Part shown: positions 50,095 through 59,352 of the stretch, piece by piece
Position numbering within the stretch: the first letter of the stretch is position 1
Layout of the letters: every line of letters begins with the position of its first letter
Source of the DNA: Amycolatopsis jejuensis
GTDB lineage: Bacteria > Actinomycetota > Actinomycetes > Mycobacteriales > Pseudonocardiaceae
Length of the DNA: 64,000 nucleotides
Assembly: GCF_000717335.1 (NCBI RefSeq)
Contig: NZ_JNYZ01000021.1
Span: 62,001-126,000 of the forward strand
Reading direction: 5' to 3'
The notes under the pieces: model-generated
Told to the model about the DNA's origin: nothing
Database searches by the model: none
Seen by the model: the letters and a program-made list of their open reading frames with translations, nothing else
Made by a program: the position numbers and the translations under genes

Positions 50095-51840
50095 ATGCGT
50101 GCTAGGAAAGTGCTCGTCGCGACGCTGGCCGTTCTGCTCGCGGCCACCTCGACCGCGGGAGCAGCCACGACCAGCAGCCACGACACCGGCCGGTTCGACC
50201 GGCCGCAGCACGGATTCGCCCCGGCGAGCACCACGTTGCGTGACGGCAGCCCAGGCGACGTCGGCCTCGACCCGCAGCCGATCCGCGACGCCGAGCAGTT
50301 CCTCAAGAGCTGGACACAACCGGACGTCAGCGGGCATCCGCACTTCTCCGGTGCCGTCGGCCTCCTCGCTCATGAGGGCGTGATCGTGGACCGTTACGCC
50401 GTCGGCGGCGCACTCCGGTACGCGGACGCGAAGGGCACTGAACTGCCGCCGCAGCAACAAGTGCCGATGCGTAACGACACCATCTTCGACCTGGCGTCGA
50501 TCTCCAAGCTCTTCACCTCGATCGCCGCGCTGCAGCTGACCGAGCAGGGCAAGCTGGACGTCAACGCGCCGGTAACGAGCTACCTGCCCGAGTTCGCGGC
50601 AAACGGCAAGCAGGACGTCACCGTGGAGCAGCTGCTCACACACACGTCCGGCTTCGACGCCGACCCGTCGCCGTCGCTGTGGGCGGGCTACCCGGATATC
50701 CCGGCGCGCCGCAAAGCCATCCTCGACAGCCCGCTCAAGAACCCGCCGGGCAGCACGTATCTCTACTCCGACCTCAACCTGCTCACCCTCGGCCTGCTCA
50801 TCGAGAAGCTGTCCGGCAAGCCGCTGGACCAGGTGGTGCACGACCGGATCACCGCGCCGCTCGGCATGACCGACACCGGATACAACCCGCCTGCCGCGAA
50901 GCTCGACCGGATCGCCGCGACCGAGTACGAGACAACGCCGCCACGCGGGCTCGTGCGCGGACAGGTGCACGACGAAAACGCCTGGGCTCTCGGCGGCGTC
51001 GCCGGGCACGCGGGGGTGTTCTCGACGGCCGGCGACCTGGCCGTGCTCTGCCAGGCGATCCTCAACGGCGGCAGCTACCGCGGGCATCGCATCCTGCAGC
51101 CGGGCACCGTCGAGAAGATGCTGACCAACTACAACCAGCGCTTCCCCGGCGACGAGCACGGGCTCGGCTTCGAACTCGACCAGCCCTGGTACATGGGCGC
51201 GCTGTCCTCGCCGGTCAGCGCGGGGCACACCGGCTTCACCGGGACGACGCTCGTGATCGACCCCGAGTCGCGCTCGTTCGCGTTACTGCTCACCAACCGC
51301 GTGCACCCCACGCGCACCTGGGGTTCCATCAACCCGGCCCGCCAGGTCTGGGCGACGTCACTCGCGAAGGCGATGGCGGTCCGTCCGGTCAAGGGGCCGG
51401 ACGCGTGGTACGCCAGTCTCGACAACGATGGCACGGCTACGCTGAGTACCCGATTGCTGCCGTCCAGTGGGCCGTTACGCGTTTCCTTCCACGCTTTCGT
51501 GGACACCGCGGGACCGGGCGACCCGCTCCGGCTGGAATCCAGCACCGACGGCGTGAATTGGCAACCGGTTTCGCTCGTGGCGCGTGGCCGGGGTGCACCC
51601 GCCGGGGAGGTGCCGTCGCTCTCCGGGCACGGGCACCGTTCCTGGTGGCAGGTGTCCGCGGAGGTACCCGCGCCGGTCGCCACCGCGCTCCGCTGGCGTT
51701 ACAGCACCGACGCCAGTTACACCGGACGCGGAATTTCCCTCGACGGTGTGAAAGTCACCGAACGCGGCCAGACCGTTCTCGATGGTGAGCAGAACCCGTC
51801 CGCGCTCGTTCCATCCGGATGGCGCCTGAGCACACGGTGA
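50095..51840 (+). CDS. Exported serine hydrolase of the beta-lactamase/AmiE type
   Basis: The 581-residue protein has a Sec signal peptide and a class C beta-lactamase-like domain: SISK as the SxxK motif (FDLASISKLFT), YSDLN as YxN, and HTGFTG as the third motif. After about residue 430 a beta-sandwich-like extension follows. In Bacillus the nagZ-namZ cluster includes AmiE (YbbE) of this fold, an N-acetylmuramoyl-L-alanine amidase, so the same role in freeing MurNAc from peptide is likely. GGAGAG precedes the ATG at 50095. Confidence 0.85.
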   Translation: MRARKVLVATLAVLLAATSTAGAATTSSHDTGRFDRPQHGFAPASTTLRDGSPGDVGLDPQPIRDAEQFLKSWTQPDVSGHPHFSGAVGLLAHEGVIVDRYAVGGALRYADAKGTELPPQQQVPMRNDTIFDLASISKLFTSIAALQLTEQGKLDVNAPVTSYLPEFAANGKQDVTVEQLLTHTSGFDADPSPSLWAGYPDIPARRKAILDSPLKNPPGSTYLYSDLNLLTLGLLIEKLSGKPLDQVVHDRITAPLGMTDTGYNPPAAKLDRIAATEYETTPPRGLVRGQVHDENAWALGGVAGHAGVFSTAGDLAVLCQAILNGGSYRGHRILQPGTVEKMLTNYNQRFPGDEHGLGFELDQPWYMGALSSPVSAGHTGFTGTTLVIDPESRSFALLLTNRVHPTRTWGSINPARQVWATSLAKAMAVRPVKGPDAWYASLDNDGTATLSTRLLPSSGPLRVSFHAFVDTAGPGDPLRLESSTDGVNWQPVSLVARGRGAPAGEVPSLSGHGHRSWWQVSAEVPAPVATALRWRYSTDASYTGRGISLDGVKVTERGQTVLDGEQNPSALVPSGWRLSTR

Positions 51841-52050
51841 CCAGCTGGTCGCGCTTTGCCACCGCGTTAGCCCACTCAGCGGAACATCACTCCTTCGCTC
51901 ACCACACTTAGTTGCCAAAGCGTTAGCTTGAGCTCGTTAACAAGGACGACCCGGTTGGCGACTTTCTTGACAACGATTAATCGCAAACCGAAGTCCGCAG
52001 ACACGGACGGGTTGTGATCCTGCCGAAGGATGTGGGTAGCCTTGTCTCAA
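51841..52050. promoter_or_regulatory. Promoter region of murR, with a palindrome
   Basis: CGATTAATCG (51974-51983) is a perfect 10-bp palindrome directly after TTGACA (51967). Nearer the gene, TTGTGA (52012) and TAGCCT (52037) with 19-bp spacing place a start near ATG 52051. The AGCGTTAGC words around 51930 are also repeated. MurR is expected to bind here, but its site cannot be named for sure. Confidence 0.4.
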
Positions 52051-53052
52051 ATGCCAACGGTTAGTAACTTTCCGACGGCGGATGATACAGAATCCGTAGT
52101 CACCAGCGCACCGTCCGAGCACGTCCCAGCTCAGGCGACGGTGCGCGATGCGGACGCCAGCCCGTTGGTCCGCATCCGCTCGCTGCTGCCCGGGCTCGCC
52201 CGCGCCGAGCAGCGCGTCGCGAAGGTCGTTCTGGAAGATCCCGCCGCCGTCGCGCGGCGCAGCATCACCGAGGTCGCGCTCGCCGCGAACACCTCCGAGA
52301 CCACCGTTACACGCTTCTGCAAGGCGGTCGGCGTCGGCGGCTATCCGCAGCTGCGCATCGCACTGGCCGCGGACACCGCGCGTACCGAGGCACGCACTTC
52401 GCGCAACCTCGGCGGCGAGATCGGCCCGGGCGACGGCCTCGCCGAAGTGATCGGCAAGGTCAGCTTCGCCGACGCGCGCGCCGTCGAGGAGACCGCCGAC
52501 CAGCTCGACGTCGCGTCGTTGCAGAGCGTGATCGACCTCGTCGCCGAGGCGGGCCGGGTCGACGTGTACGGCGTGGGCGCAAGCGCTTTCGTCGCCGCGG
52601 ACCTGCAGCAGAAGCTGCACCGGATCGGGCGGATCAGCTTCGCCTGGTCGGACACGCACATCATGCTCACGTCGGCCGCGGTGCTGAAGCCGGGCGACGT
52701 CGCAATCGGCGTCTCGCACACCGGCGCGACCACGGACACCGTCGAAGCGCTGCGGGTCGCCCGCGAGCACGGCGCGGCGACCGTGGCGGTCACCAACTTC
52801 CCGCGCTCGCCGATCACCGAGGTAGCCGACCACGTGCTCACCACGGCCGCGCGCGAAACGACCTTCCGGTCCGGGGCGACCGCGAGCCGGATCGCCCAGC
52901 TGACCGTGATCGACTGCCTCTTCATCGGCGTCGCGCAGCGGCACATGGAGGCGTCGGTCAACGCGCTGGACGCGACGAGGGACGCGGTCGGCTCGCACCG
53001 GCTCGGGGTGAGGCCCGACGGTCGCCGCCGCCCGCGGGAAACCGGCAAGTGA
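52051..53052 (+). CDS. murR: MurR/RpiR-family regulator
   Basis: The 333-residue protein has an N-terminal RpiR helix-turn-helix (residues 40-110: RRSITEVALAANTSETTVTR) and a C-terminal SIS sugar-phosphate domain (VDVYGVGASAFVAADLQQKL, VAIGVSHTGATTDTVEALRV). With murQ directly behind it, MurNAc-6-phosphate is the probable ligand. The start ATG 52051 fits a leaderless mRNA; ATG 52030 is in frame upstream. The murQ start lies within 21 bp of its stop. Confidence 0.85.
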   Translation: MPTVSNFPTADDTESVVTSAPSEHVPAQATVRDADASPLVRIRSLLPGLARAEQRVAKVVLEDPAAVARRSITEVALAANTSETTVTRFCKAVGVGGYPQLRIALAADTARTEARTSRNLGGEIGPGDGLAEVIGKVSFADARAVEETADQLDVASLQSVIDLVAEAGRVDVYGVGASAFVAADLQQKLHRIGRISFAWSDTHIMLTSAAVLKPGDVAIGVSHTGATTDTVEALRVAREHGAATVAVTNFPRSPITEVADHVLTTAARETTFRSGATASRIAQLTVIDCLFIGVAQRHMEASVNALDATRDAVGSHRLGVRPDGRRRPRETGK

Positions 53053-53072
53053 ACCGAGAAGCGAGGAACCTG

Positions 53073-53999
53073 ATGACCGTCCCCTGCCAGACGGTGCACG
53101 TCGATTCGCCGACCGAACAGCGCAACCCGCGCACGGTCGACATCGACCTCATGTCCACGATGGGGATCCTCGGCGCGATCAACGCCGAGGATCGCCGGGT
53201 GCCGGACGCGGTGGCCGCGGTGCTGCCGCAGTTGGCGCGTGCCGTGGACTACGCCGTGGAGGCACTGCGCGGGGGCGGGCGCGTGCACTACGTCGGTGCG
53301 GGAACCTCCGGCCGGCTGGCCACCTTGGACGCGGCAGAGCTCGTGCCGACGTTCAACGTGCCCGCCGACTGGTTCGTCGCCCACCACGCGGGCGGCGAAA
53401 AGGCACTGCGGCAAGCAGTCGAGAACGCCGAGGACGACGAGGACGCCGGCGCAGCCGAACTCGCCGGCACAGTACGGCCGGGCGATTTCGTACTCGGCCT
53501 GGCCGCATCGGGACGCACGCCGTTCGTCCTGGGCGCACTCACCGCAGCCAGCCGAGCCGGGGCACACACCGGGCTCGTTTCGGCCAACCCACGCGCCGCA
53601 AAACCGGCTGGGGTGGACGTACTCATCGCCGTGGCCACCGGCCCCGAAGTCATCGCAGGTTCCACCCGCATGAAGGCGGGCACAGCACAAAAACTGATCC
53701 TCACCGCGTTCTCCACCGCGACGATGATCAAGCTGGGCAAGACATATTCGAACCTGATGGTGAGCATGCGAGCCACGAACGCAAAACTGCGCGGCCGCAC
53801 GATCCGCATCCTGCAGGAAGCCACCGGCATGACGATGGCCGACTGCTCGGACGCCCTCACCGAAGCCGGCGGCGACCTCAAGGTGGCACTGGTACACCTG
53901 CTGTCCGGCAGCGACGTCACCCACGCCGCAGAAGCACTGGCCTCCGCAGGCGGCCACGTACGGCAAGCACTGGACTCGCTACACCTACGCGCAGGCTGA
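53073..53999 (+). CDS. murQ: N-acetylmuramic acid 6-phosphate etherase
   Basis: The 308-residue protein has a SIS domain with the MurQ motifs RVHYVGAGTSGRLATLDAAE, the catalytic glutamate in TGPEVIAGSTRMKAGTAQK and a C-terminal helical part (AEALASAGGHVRQAL). It cleaves D-lactate from MurNAc-6-phosphate to give GlcNAc-6-phosphate. The start is ATG 53073 with GAGGAA upstream; GTG 53049 overlaps murR. The MurNAc kinase or PTS (MurP) needed to supply its substrate is not in the window. Confidence 0.93.
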   Translation: MTVPCQTVHVDSPTEQRNPRTVDIDLMSTMGILGAINAEDRRVPDAVAAVLPQLARAVDYAVEALRGGGRVHYVGAGTSGRLATLDAAELVPTFNVPADWFVAHHAGGEKALRQAVENAEDDEDAGAAELAGTVRPGDFVLGLAASGRTPFVLGALTAASRAGAHTGLVSANPRAAKPAGVDVLIAVATGPEVIAGSTRMKAGTAQKLILTAFSTATMIKLGKTYSNLMVSMRATNAKLRGRTIRILQEATGMTMADCSDALTEAGGDLKVALVHLLSGSDVTHAAEALASAGGHVRQALDSLHLRAG

Positions 54000-54020
54000 C
54001 ACACTTCCCCGTCCCCCACG

Positions 54021-54074
54021 TCCGTGAAGGGAACCATCACGGAATCAGATTCCCTCATGGTTCCCTTCACAGAC
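54021..54074. repeat. Palindromic dispersed element, copy 1
   Basis: TGAAGGGAACCAT and ATGGTTCCCTTCA are outer arms, and GGAATC-A-GATTCC is an inner palindrome. A second copy lies at 61783-61837 with identical centre. Both stand at gene ends, where they could terminate transcription on either strand. Confidence 0.8.
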
Positions 54075-54173
54075 CACCCACCCAACCAACCGCACCGAGC
54101 TTTGCCGCGCGGCCAGACTCACCGAACCCAGGCACCCAGCCCCCGCCCTGCACCCCGATCCGAAGCCCCCACA

Positions 54174-54228
54174 CGTGCGGAAGGGCTTGTCAAGGCATCT
54201 TTCCCGCCTTGACAAGCCCTTCCGCACG
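54174..54228. repeat. Long perfect palindrome upstream of the nickel/cobalt permease
   Basis: Arms of 22 bp (54174-54195 and 54207-54228) begin CGTGCGGAAGGGC and match without error around an 11-base loop. Imperfect pairing extends the stem outward on both sides. It lies about 100 bp before the permease start. Confidence 0.85.
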
Positions 54229-54293
54229 TCGTCACGATCGGGCTTCGGGGTGCCCCACGCAACAGTTCCCGCCCCCCCACCATCCGGAACCCA

Positions 54294-54323
54294 TTGCACA
54301 AAACCTGCTCACCTGCTTAGCCT
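54294..54323 (+). promoter_or_regulatory. Promoter of the nickel/cobalt permease gene
   Basis: TTGCAC (54294-54299) and TAGCCT (54318-54323) are 18 bp apart. The ATG at 54331 lies 7 bp past the -10 box, so the mRNA is leaderless. The murR promoter uses the same TAGCCT at the same distance. Confidence 0.65.
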
Positions 54324-54330
54324 TTCAGAT

Positions 54331-55413
54331 ATGACCAACGCAGCCCGGCGCCTAACCCGATCCGACCGATGGTCAATCGGAGGCATGGCCGCTGCAATCC
54401 TCCTCCTCAACATCATCGGCTGGGGCCTGCTAATCCTGGTCGTAGCACCAAAACACTACGAACTAGGCGCAGCAGGAGGCTTCGGCATCGGCCTGGGCGT
54501 AACCGCCTTCACCCTGGGCATGCGGCACGCATTCGACGCCGATCACATCGCCGCCATCGACAACACCACCCGCAAACTCATGGCCGACGGACAACGCCCG
54601 CTTTCCGTCGGATTCTGGTTCTCCCTGGGACATTCGACGATCGTCTTCGCCCTCTGCCTCCTCCTCTCCCTGGGCGTCCGCGCCGTCGCCGGACAACTCG
54701 AGGACGACGGATCAGCACTCCACGAAGCAACCGGCATCATCGGCACCTCGGTATCCGGAGTTTTCCTCTACCTCATCGCCATCATGAACATCGTCGTTCT
54801 CGTCGGGATCGTCCGCGTCTTCGCCCGGATGCGCCGCGGCGAACTCGACGAGGCCGAGCTGGAACGCCACCTCGACAACCGCGGCCTGATGAACCGCCTC
54901 CTGCGCGGCGCCACGAAAGCCGTGCGGAAGCCGTGGCACATCTACCCGGTGGGAGTCCTTTTCGGACTCGGCTTCGACACCGCCACGGAGATCGGGCTGC
55001 TCGTGCTCGCCGCGGGCGCGGCCGCATTCGCCCTGCCGTGGTACGCGATCCTGGTGCTGCCCATCCTGTTCGCCGCCGGAATGAGCCTCTTCGACGCGGC
55101 CGACGGTGTCCTCATGAACTACGCCTACGGCTGGGCCTTCTCCCGCCCGATCCGCAAGATCTACTACAACCTCACGGTCACCGCGCTTTCCGTGGCTGTC
55201 GCGCTCGGCATCGGGACCATCGAACTGATCGGCCTGCTCGCCGAAAAACTCGACATCACCTCCGGTCCCCTCGCGGCCATTGCCGCCGTGGACCTCGATT
55301 ACGTCGGCTTCGCGATCGTCGGCCTCTTCGTGGTGACCTGGGTGGTGGCGCTCGCGGTGTGGCGGTTCGGCCGGATCGAGGAGAAGTGGTCCGCGCGGCT
55401 GGCCGACTCGTAG
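54331..55413 (+). CDS. Nickel/cobalt permease, NiCoT family
   Basis: The 360-residue protein has eight predicted transmembrane helices and the family signature RHAFDADHIAAIDN (HX4DH, metal-binding) in helix 2, plus LGFDTATEIGLL and a FSLGHSTIVFAL motif. It imports Ni2+ or Co2+ for enzymes such as urease, hydrogenase or cobalamin-dependent ones. No such enzyme is adjacent. The start is the leaderless ATG 54331. Confidence 0.92.
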   Translation: MTNAARRLTRSDRWSIGGMAAAILLLNIIGWGLLILVVAPKHYELGAAGGFGIGLGVTAFTLGMRHAFDADHIAAIDNTTRKLMADGQRPLSVGFWFSLGHSTIVFALCLLLSLGVRAVAGQLEDDGSALHEATGIIGTSVSGVFLYLIAIMNIVVLVGIVRVFARMRRGELDEAELERHLDNRGLMNRLLRGATKAVRKPWHIYPVGVLFGLGFDTATEIGLLVLAAGAAAFALPWYAILVLPILFAAGMSLFDAADGVLMNYAYGWAFSRPIRKIYYNLTVTALSVAVALGIGTIELIGLLAEKLDITSGPLAAIAAVDLDYVGFAIVGLFVVTWVVALAVWRFGRIEEKWSARLADS

Positions 55414-55483
55414 CAGGTACAGCAGGCGCTACCCCGGATTGGCCCGCTGCCCGGATCGAAGCCGGTGCCCCCTCGCCATATCT

Positions 55484-55512
55484 TTGCTCACGACAGAATC
55501 TTTCAGTCTTAA
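55484..55512 (+). promoter_or_regulatory. Promoter of the ABC operon
   Basis: TTGCTC (55484-55489) and TCTTAA (55507-55512) with 17-bp spacing precede GTG 55523. A start near 55519 leaves only a few bases of leader, although AAGGGGAC could act as a ribosome site if transcription starts earlier. Confidence 0.45.
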
Positions 55513-55522
55513 GGGGACAGTC

Positions 55523-56263
55523 GTGACGAGGTCAGGCGCGTACGCGCTTCAGCTGGACGAGGTGCGGAAAGTGTACGGGTCCGGCGACGGGGCAGTCGTC
55601 GCGCTGGACGGCGTCTCCATCGGAATCCCGAAGGGGACCTTCACCGCGGTCATGGGGCCGTCCGGGTCCGGCAAGAGCACGTTCCTGCACTGCGCGGCCG
55701 GGCTCGACCAGCCGACGGCGGGGCGGGTCGTGCTCGGCGGGACCGAGATCGGCGGGCTCAAGGAAGCCGCGCTGACCCAGCTGCGGCGCGACCGGATCGG
55801 CTTCGTCTTCCAGGCCTACAACCTGCTGCCCGCGCTCACCGTGCAGGAGAACATCACCCTGCCGCTGCGGCTCGCCGGGCGGAAGGCCGACCCGGCGTGG
55901 CTCGCGGAGATCGTGCAGCGCGTCGGGATCGGCGACCGGCTCACGCACCGTCCGTCGGAGCTGTCCGGCGGGCAGCAGCAGCGGGTTGCGATCGCGCGGG
56001 CGCTCGTCACCCGTCCCGAGGTGGTGCTCGCCGACGAGCCGACCGGCGCGCTCGACACCCGCACCGGACGCCAGGTCCTCGACCTTCTGCGCGCGATCGT
56101 CGAGCAGATGGGCCAGACGGTCCTCATGGTCACGCACGATCCGGTGGCCGCCTCGGCCGCGCACGGCGTCATCTTCCTCGCCGACGGCAAGCTCGCCGGC
56201 ACCCTCATGCGGCCCACCCCCGACCAGGTGGCGGAGCGCATGACCCACCTCGGGGAGTGGTGA
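55523..56263 (+). CDS. ABC transporter ATPase, MacB/LolD type
   Basis: The 246-residue protein has Walker A GPSGSGKSTF, Q-loop FVFQAYNLLPALTV, signature LSGGQQQRVAI, Walker B VVLADEPTGALD and the switch His in MVTHDP. It belongs to the group that partners with FtsX-like permeases in export of lipoproteins, antibiotics or peptides. AAGGGG precedes GTG 55523. The permease gene begins 2 bp after the stop. Confidence 0.93.
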   Translation: MTRSGAYALQLDEVRKVYGSGDGAVVALDGVSIGIPKGTFTAVMGPSGSGKSTFLHCAAGLDQPTAGRVVLGGTEIGGLKEAALTQLRRDRIGFVFQAYNLLPALTVQENITLPLRLAGRKADPAWLAEIVQRVGIGDRLTHRPSELSGGQQQRVAIARALVTRPEVVLADEPTGALDTRTGRQVLDLLRAIVEQMGQTVLMVTHDPVAASAAHGVIFLADGKLAGTLMRPTPDQVAERMTHLGEW

Positions 56264-56265
56264 CG

Positions 56266-58824
56266 ATGCTGTCGCTGGCCTGGCAGACCATCAGGACGCG
56301 GCTCGGTGGGTTCATCGGCGCGTTCATCGCCATCCTCTTCGGCACCGCGCTCGTCGCGGGCTGCGGGATCCTCATGGACTCCGGCCTCCGCGCCGGGGTT
56401 CCGACCCAGCGTTACGCGGACGCGGCCGTCGTGGTCGGCGGCGTCCAGACGATCAAGCCGCCCAGCGGTGACGCGCTCACCTTCGAGAAGCTCTCCGAGC
56501 AGGCGACCCTCCCCGCCGACCTCGTGGGCAAGCTCGCCGGGCTGCCCGGCGTGCGCGCCGCGGTCGGCGAGCAGAACTTCCCCGCTTACGTCGTCGGCCG
56601 CGACGGCCAGCTGCTCGCCGACGTGCCGTCGCTCGGCCACAACTGGGACGCCGCCGCGCTCGCGCCGTTCACCCTCCGCTCGGGCAAGGCGCCCGCCGGG
56701 CCGGACGAGGTCGTGCTCGACGCCGGTCTCGCCAAGCGCGCCGGGGTCGACGTCGGCAGGCAGATCCAGGTCGAAACGCACGGCAAGCCCATCGGGTTCA
56801 CGGTTTCCGGCATCGCCGCGCCGAGCGATGGGGACAGCCTTTCGCGGCAGTCGGCGCTGTTCTTCAGTGCGGAAAAGGCCGCGGAACTGTCCGGCCGTCC
56901 GGGCCAGGTGCACGCGATCGGCGTACTCGCCGCGCCCGGAGTTTCGGCGGACACGCTGGCCGAGCAGGTCCGTACAGCGGTCGGCCAGCAGCAGGCCGAG
57001 GTGACCACCGGCGTCGAGCGCAGCACCGTCGAATTCGCCGACGTCAGCCAGACCCGCACGATCCTGCTCGCGGTCGCCGGTTCCTTCGGCGGTTACGTCC
57101 TGCTCGTCGCGGTCTTCGTGGTCGCCAGCACGCTCACCCTCCTGATCAACCAGCGCCGCCGGGAATTCGCGCTGCTGCGGGCAATTGCGGCCACGCCGAA
57201 GCAGGTCCGCCGGCTGATCGGCCTGGAAACCACGATCGTCGCCGGGGCAGCCGGGGTGCTCGGTGCACTGCTCGGCATTCCGGTCGCGCTCGGCCTGCGC
57301 AGTGCGTTCGCCGGAATCGGCGTGGTGCCTTCGGACTTCTCGCTCGTCATCGGCCCGATCCCGCTGGCCGCCGCGCTGGTGCTCGGGCTCGCCACGGCGT
57401 GGCTGGCCGCGTGGTCGGCTTCGCGGCGCCCGGCGTCGATCAACCCGGTCGAGGCGCTGAGCGAAGCCGCGGTGGAGAAGCCGAAGCTGGGCATGAGCCG
57501 TCTGGTCACCGGCTGGTCGCTGGTGCTGATCGGGCTCGGCGCGGCGCTGGTTCCGTTGGGGTTGCGCGGAGAAATCGCGACCGCGGCGGCCACGTCGGCG
57601 ACGCTCGTGGTGGTCATCGGTCTCGCCGTGGTCGGCCCGCAGGTGGTCACGTTCATGACGAAGCTGGTCGCGCCGGTGCTGTCGCGGGTTTCACGGTCGA
57701 GCGGGTACCTCGCCGCGGCCAACAGCCGGGCCAACTCCCGCCGGCTCGCCGCCGCGGTGACCCCGCTGATGCTGGCCGTTGCGTTCGCGATTTCCTTCTA
57801 CTACAGCCAAACCTCCAGCACCGCGGCGGCGAACGACCAGGCCGCGGGCGCGACGACCGCCGACTACGTCCTCAAGAGTTCCACCGGCGGCCTCTCGCCG
57901 GAGGTGGCCGAAGCGGTCCGGCACACGCCCGGCGTGGCGTCGGCGACCTCGGTGGTCACCACGTCGGTGCTCACCTTCCAGACCGTTCTCGAAGACCAGG
58001 AAGTGACGAAGTCGGGCGCCCAGGGCGTCAACGGCGACCAGCTGCAGGGGAATCTCGACCTCGGCGTGGACACCGGCCGGATCGCCGACCTGACCGGGAA
58101 CACCGTGGCACTGAGCCGGGCACAAGCCGACTCGATGGGCAAGAAGGTCGGCGACGAGATCGACCTGATCCTCGGTGACGGTAGCCCGGCGAAGCTGCGC
58201 GTGGTCGCCACGTACACGCGTGACATGGCGTTCGGCAGCTTCGTCCTGCCCGCCGATCTGGCCCGCCAGCACACCACCAGCCAGCTCGACGGTTCGGTAC
58301 TGGTCAAGCTCGCCCCCGGCGCCGACGCGAACGCCGTTGCCACTGCGTTGCAAGGGATTTCGGCACAGTACCCGGGTACCGCGGTGAGCCAGACCAAGGC
58401 TTCCGCGCCGGAGCGCACCGAACAGCAGGCGCAGTTCTACCTGAACCTGATCGCGATCGGCGTGATCCTCGGGTACGTCGCGATCTCGGTGGCCAACACG
58501 CTGGTGATGAGCACCGTGCAGCGCAACCGGGAGTTCGCGTTGCTGCAGCTGATCGGCAGCACGCGCCGCCAGGTGGTGCGGATGATGCGGCTGGAAGCAC
58601 TCGCGACGGTGGGCGTCGCGGTGGTGGTCGGCACGCTGATCCCGCTGATTCCGTTGGCAGTGCTGAACATCGGGCTCACCGGGTTGCCGCTGCCGTCCGG
58701 TCCGATTGCGGTGTACTTCGGCATCATCGGCGGTGCGATCCTGCTCGGGATGCTCGCGATGGGCCTCGCTACCCGCACCGCACTGCGGGCCCGGCCGATC
58801 GATTCCATCGGCCTGCGCGAGTGA
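56266..58824 (+). CDS. FtsX-like ABC permease
   Basis: The 852-residue protein has an N-terminal transmembrane helix and a large outside domain, a first FtsX block near residues 260-380 (GGYVLLVAVFVVASTLTLLI, RRREFALLRAIAATPKQVRR), a second outside domain, and a last FtsX block (VQRNREFALLQLIGSTRRQV). This duplicated form is usual in actinomycetes. The start is ATG 56266, with GGGGAG upstream; GTG 56260 overlaps the ATPase stop. The substrate is unknown. Confidence 0.9.
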   Translation: MLSLAWQTIRTRLGGFIGAFIAILFGTALVAGCGILMDSGLRAGVPTQRYADAAVVVGGVQTIKPPSGDALTFEKLSEQATLPADLVGKLAGLPGVRAAVGEQNFPAYVVGRDGQLLADVPSLGHNWDAAALAPFTLRSGKAPAGPDEVVLDAGLAKRAGVDVGRQIQVETHGKPIGFTVSGIAAPSDGDSLSRQSALFFSAEKAAELSGRPGQVHAIGVLAAPGVSADTLAEQVRTAVGQQQAEVTTGVERSTVEFADVSQTRTILLAVAGSFGGYVLLVAVFVVASTLTLLINQRRREFALLRAIAATPKQVRRLIGLETTIVAGAAGVLGALLGIPVALGLRSAFAGIGVVPSDFSLVIGPIPLAAALVLGLATAWLAAWSASRRPASINPVEALSEAAVEKPKLGMSRLVTGWSLVLIGLGAALVPLGLRGEIATAAATSATLVVVIGLAVVGPQVVTFMTKLVAPVLSRVSRSSGYLAAANSRANSRRLAAAVTPLMLAVAFAISFYYSQTSSTAAANDQAAGATTADYVLKSSTGGLSPEVAEAVRHTPGVASATSVVTTSVLTFQTVLEDQEVTKSGAQGVNGDQLQGNLDLGVDTGRIADLTGNTVALSRAQADSMGKKVGDEIDLILGDGSPAKLRVVATYTRDMAFGSFVLPADLARQHTTSQLDGSVLVKLAPGADANAVATALQGISAQYPGTAVSQTKASAPERTEQQAQFYLNLIAIGVILGYVAISVANTLVMSTVQRNREFALLQLIGSTRRQVVRMMRLEALATVGVAVVVGTLIPLIPLAVLNIGLTGLPLPSGPIAVYFGIIGGAILLGMLAMGLATRTALRARPIDSIGLRE

Positions 58825-58831
58825 AAGCCGG

Positions 58832-58870
58832 TGCCGGGGCGGCGGTCGATCCCCTTCCGCCGCCCCGGCA
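58832..58870. terminator. Terminator between convergent genes
   Basis: Arms of 14 bp (58832-58845 and 58857-58870; TGCCGGGGCGGCGG and its complement) pair around an 11-base loop, between the permease and the decarboxylase gene. Confidence 0.8.
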
Positions 58871-58885
58871 TCACCCCCGGACCAC

Positions 58886-59338
58886 TCAGAACGTCCCGAC
58901 CGGCTGCCGGATCGCGGCGTTCAGCCGGTTCCAGACGTTGATTCCCGCGATGGACAGCAGCAGCGACGACAGTTCCTTCTCGTCGTAGATGTCCGCGGCG
59001 GCGTCCCAGACGTCGTCCGGGACCGGGTCCGGACGGTCGGCCAGCCGGGTCACGCTCTCGGTCAGCGCGAGGGCCGCCCGCTCGGCGTCGGTGAAGTACG
59101 GCGATTCGCGCCAGGCCCCGACCGCCCAGATCCGCTCGTCTTTCTCCCCGGCTTCCTTCATCTCCCGCGCGTGCATGTCGACGCACACGCTGCAGCCGTT
59201 GATCTGGCTCGCCCGCAGGTGGATCAGGTGGTGCGTGGTCGCCGGTACGGTGCTGTCCTTCGTCGCCGTGCTCAGCGCGTACAGCGCCTTCATCGCGTCC
59301 GGGTGTACCTGAACCGGGTGGCTCATCCGTGCCTGCAT
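58886..59338 (-). CDS. Carboxymuconolactone decarboxylase/AhpD-like protein
   Basis: The 150-residue protein has the AhpD-like CxxC core NGCSVCVDMHAREMKEAG and the helical layout of the CMD family (ATTHHLIHLRASQI). Such proteins are thiol peroxidases or redox partners. The ATG 59338 is preceded by AGAGGGAGAT. It is divergent from an ECF sigma gene of the group that often controls CMD genes, and the promoter elements at 59353-59416 fit that. Confidence 0.88.
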   Translation of the reverse strand: MQARMSHPVQVHPDAMKALYALSTATKDSTVPATTHHLIHLRASQINGCSVCVDMHAREMKEAGEKDERIWAVGAWRESPYFTDAERAALALTESVTRLADRPDPVPDDVWDAAADIYDEKELSSLLLSIAGINVWNRLNAAIRQPVGTF

Positions 59339-59352
59339 GATCGATCTCCCTC

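Noticed and set aside
54174..54330. Cobalamin or nickel riboswitch before the permease
   Set aside because: The promoter gives a leaderless mRNA, so no leader exists to hold a riboswitch.
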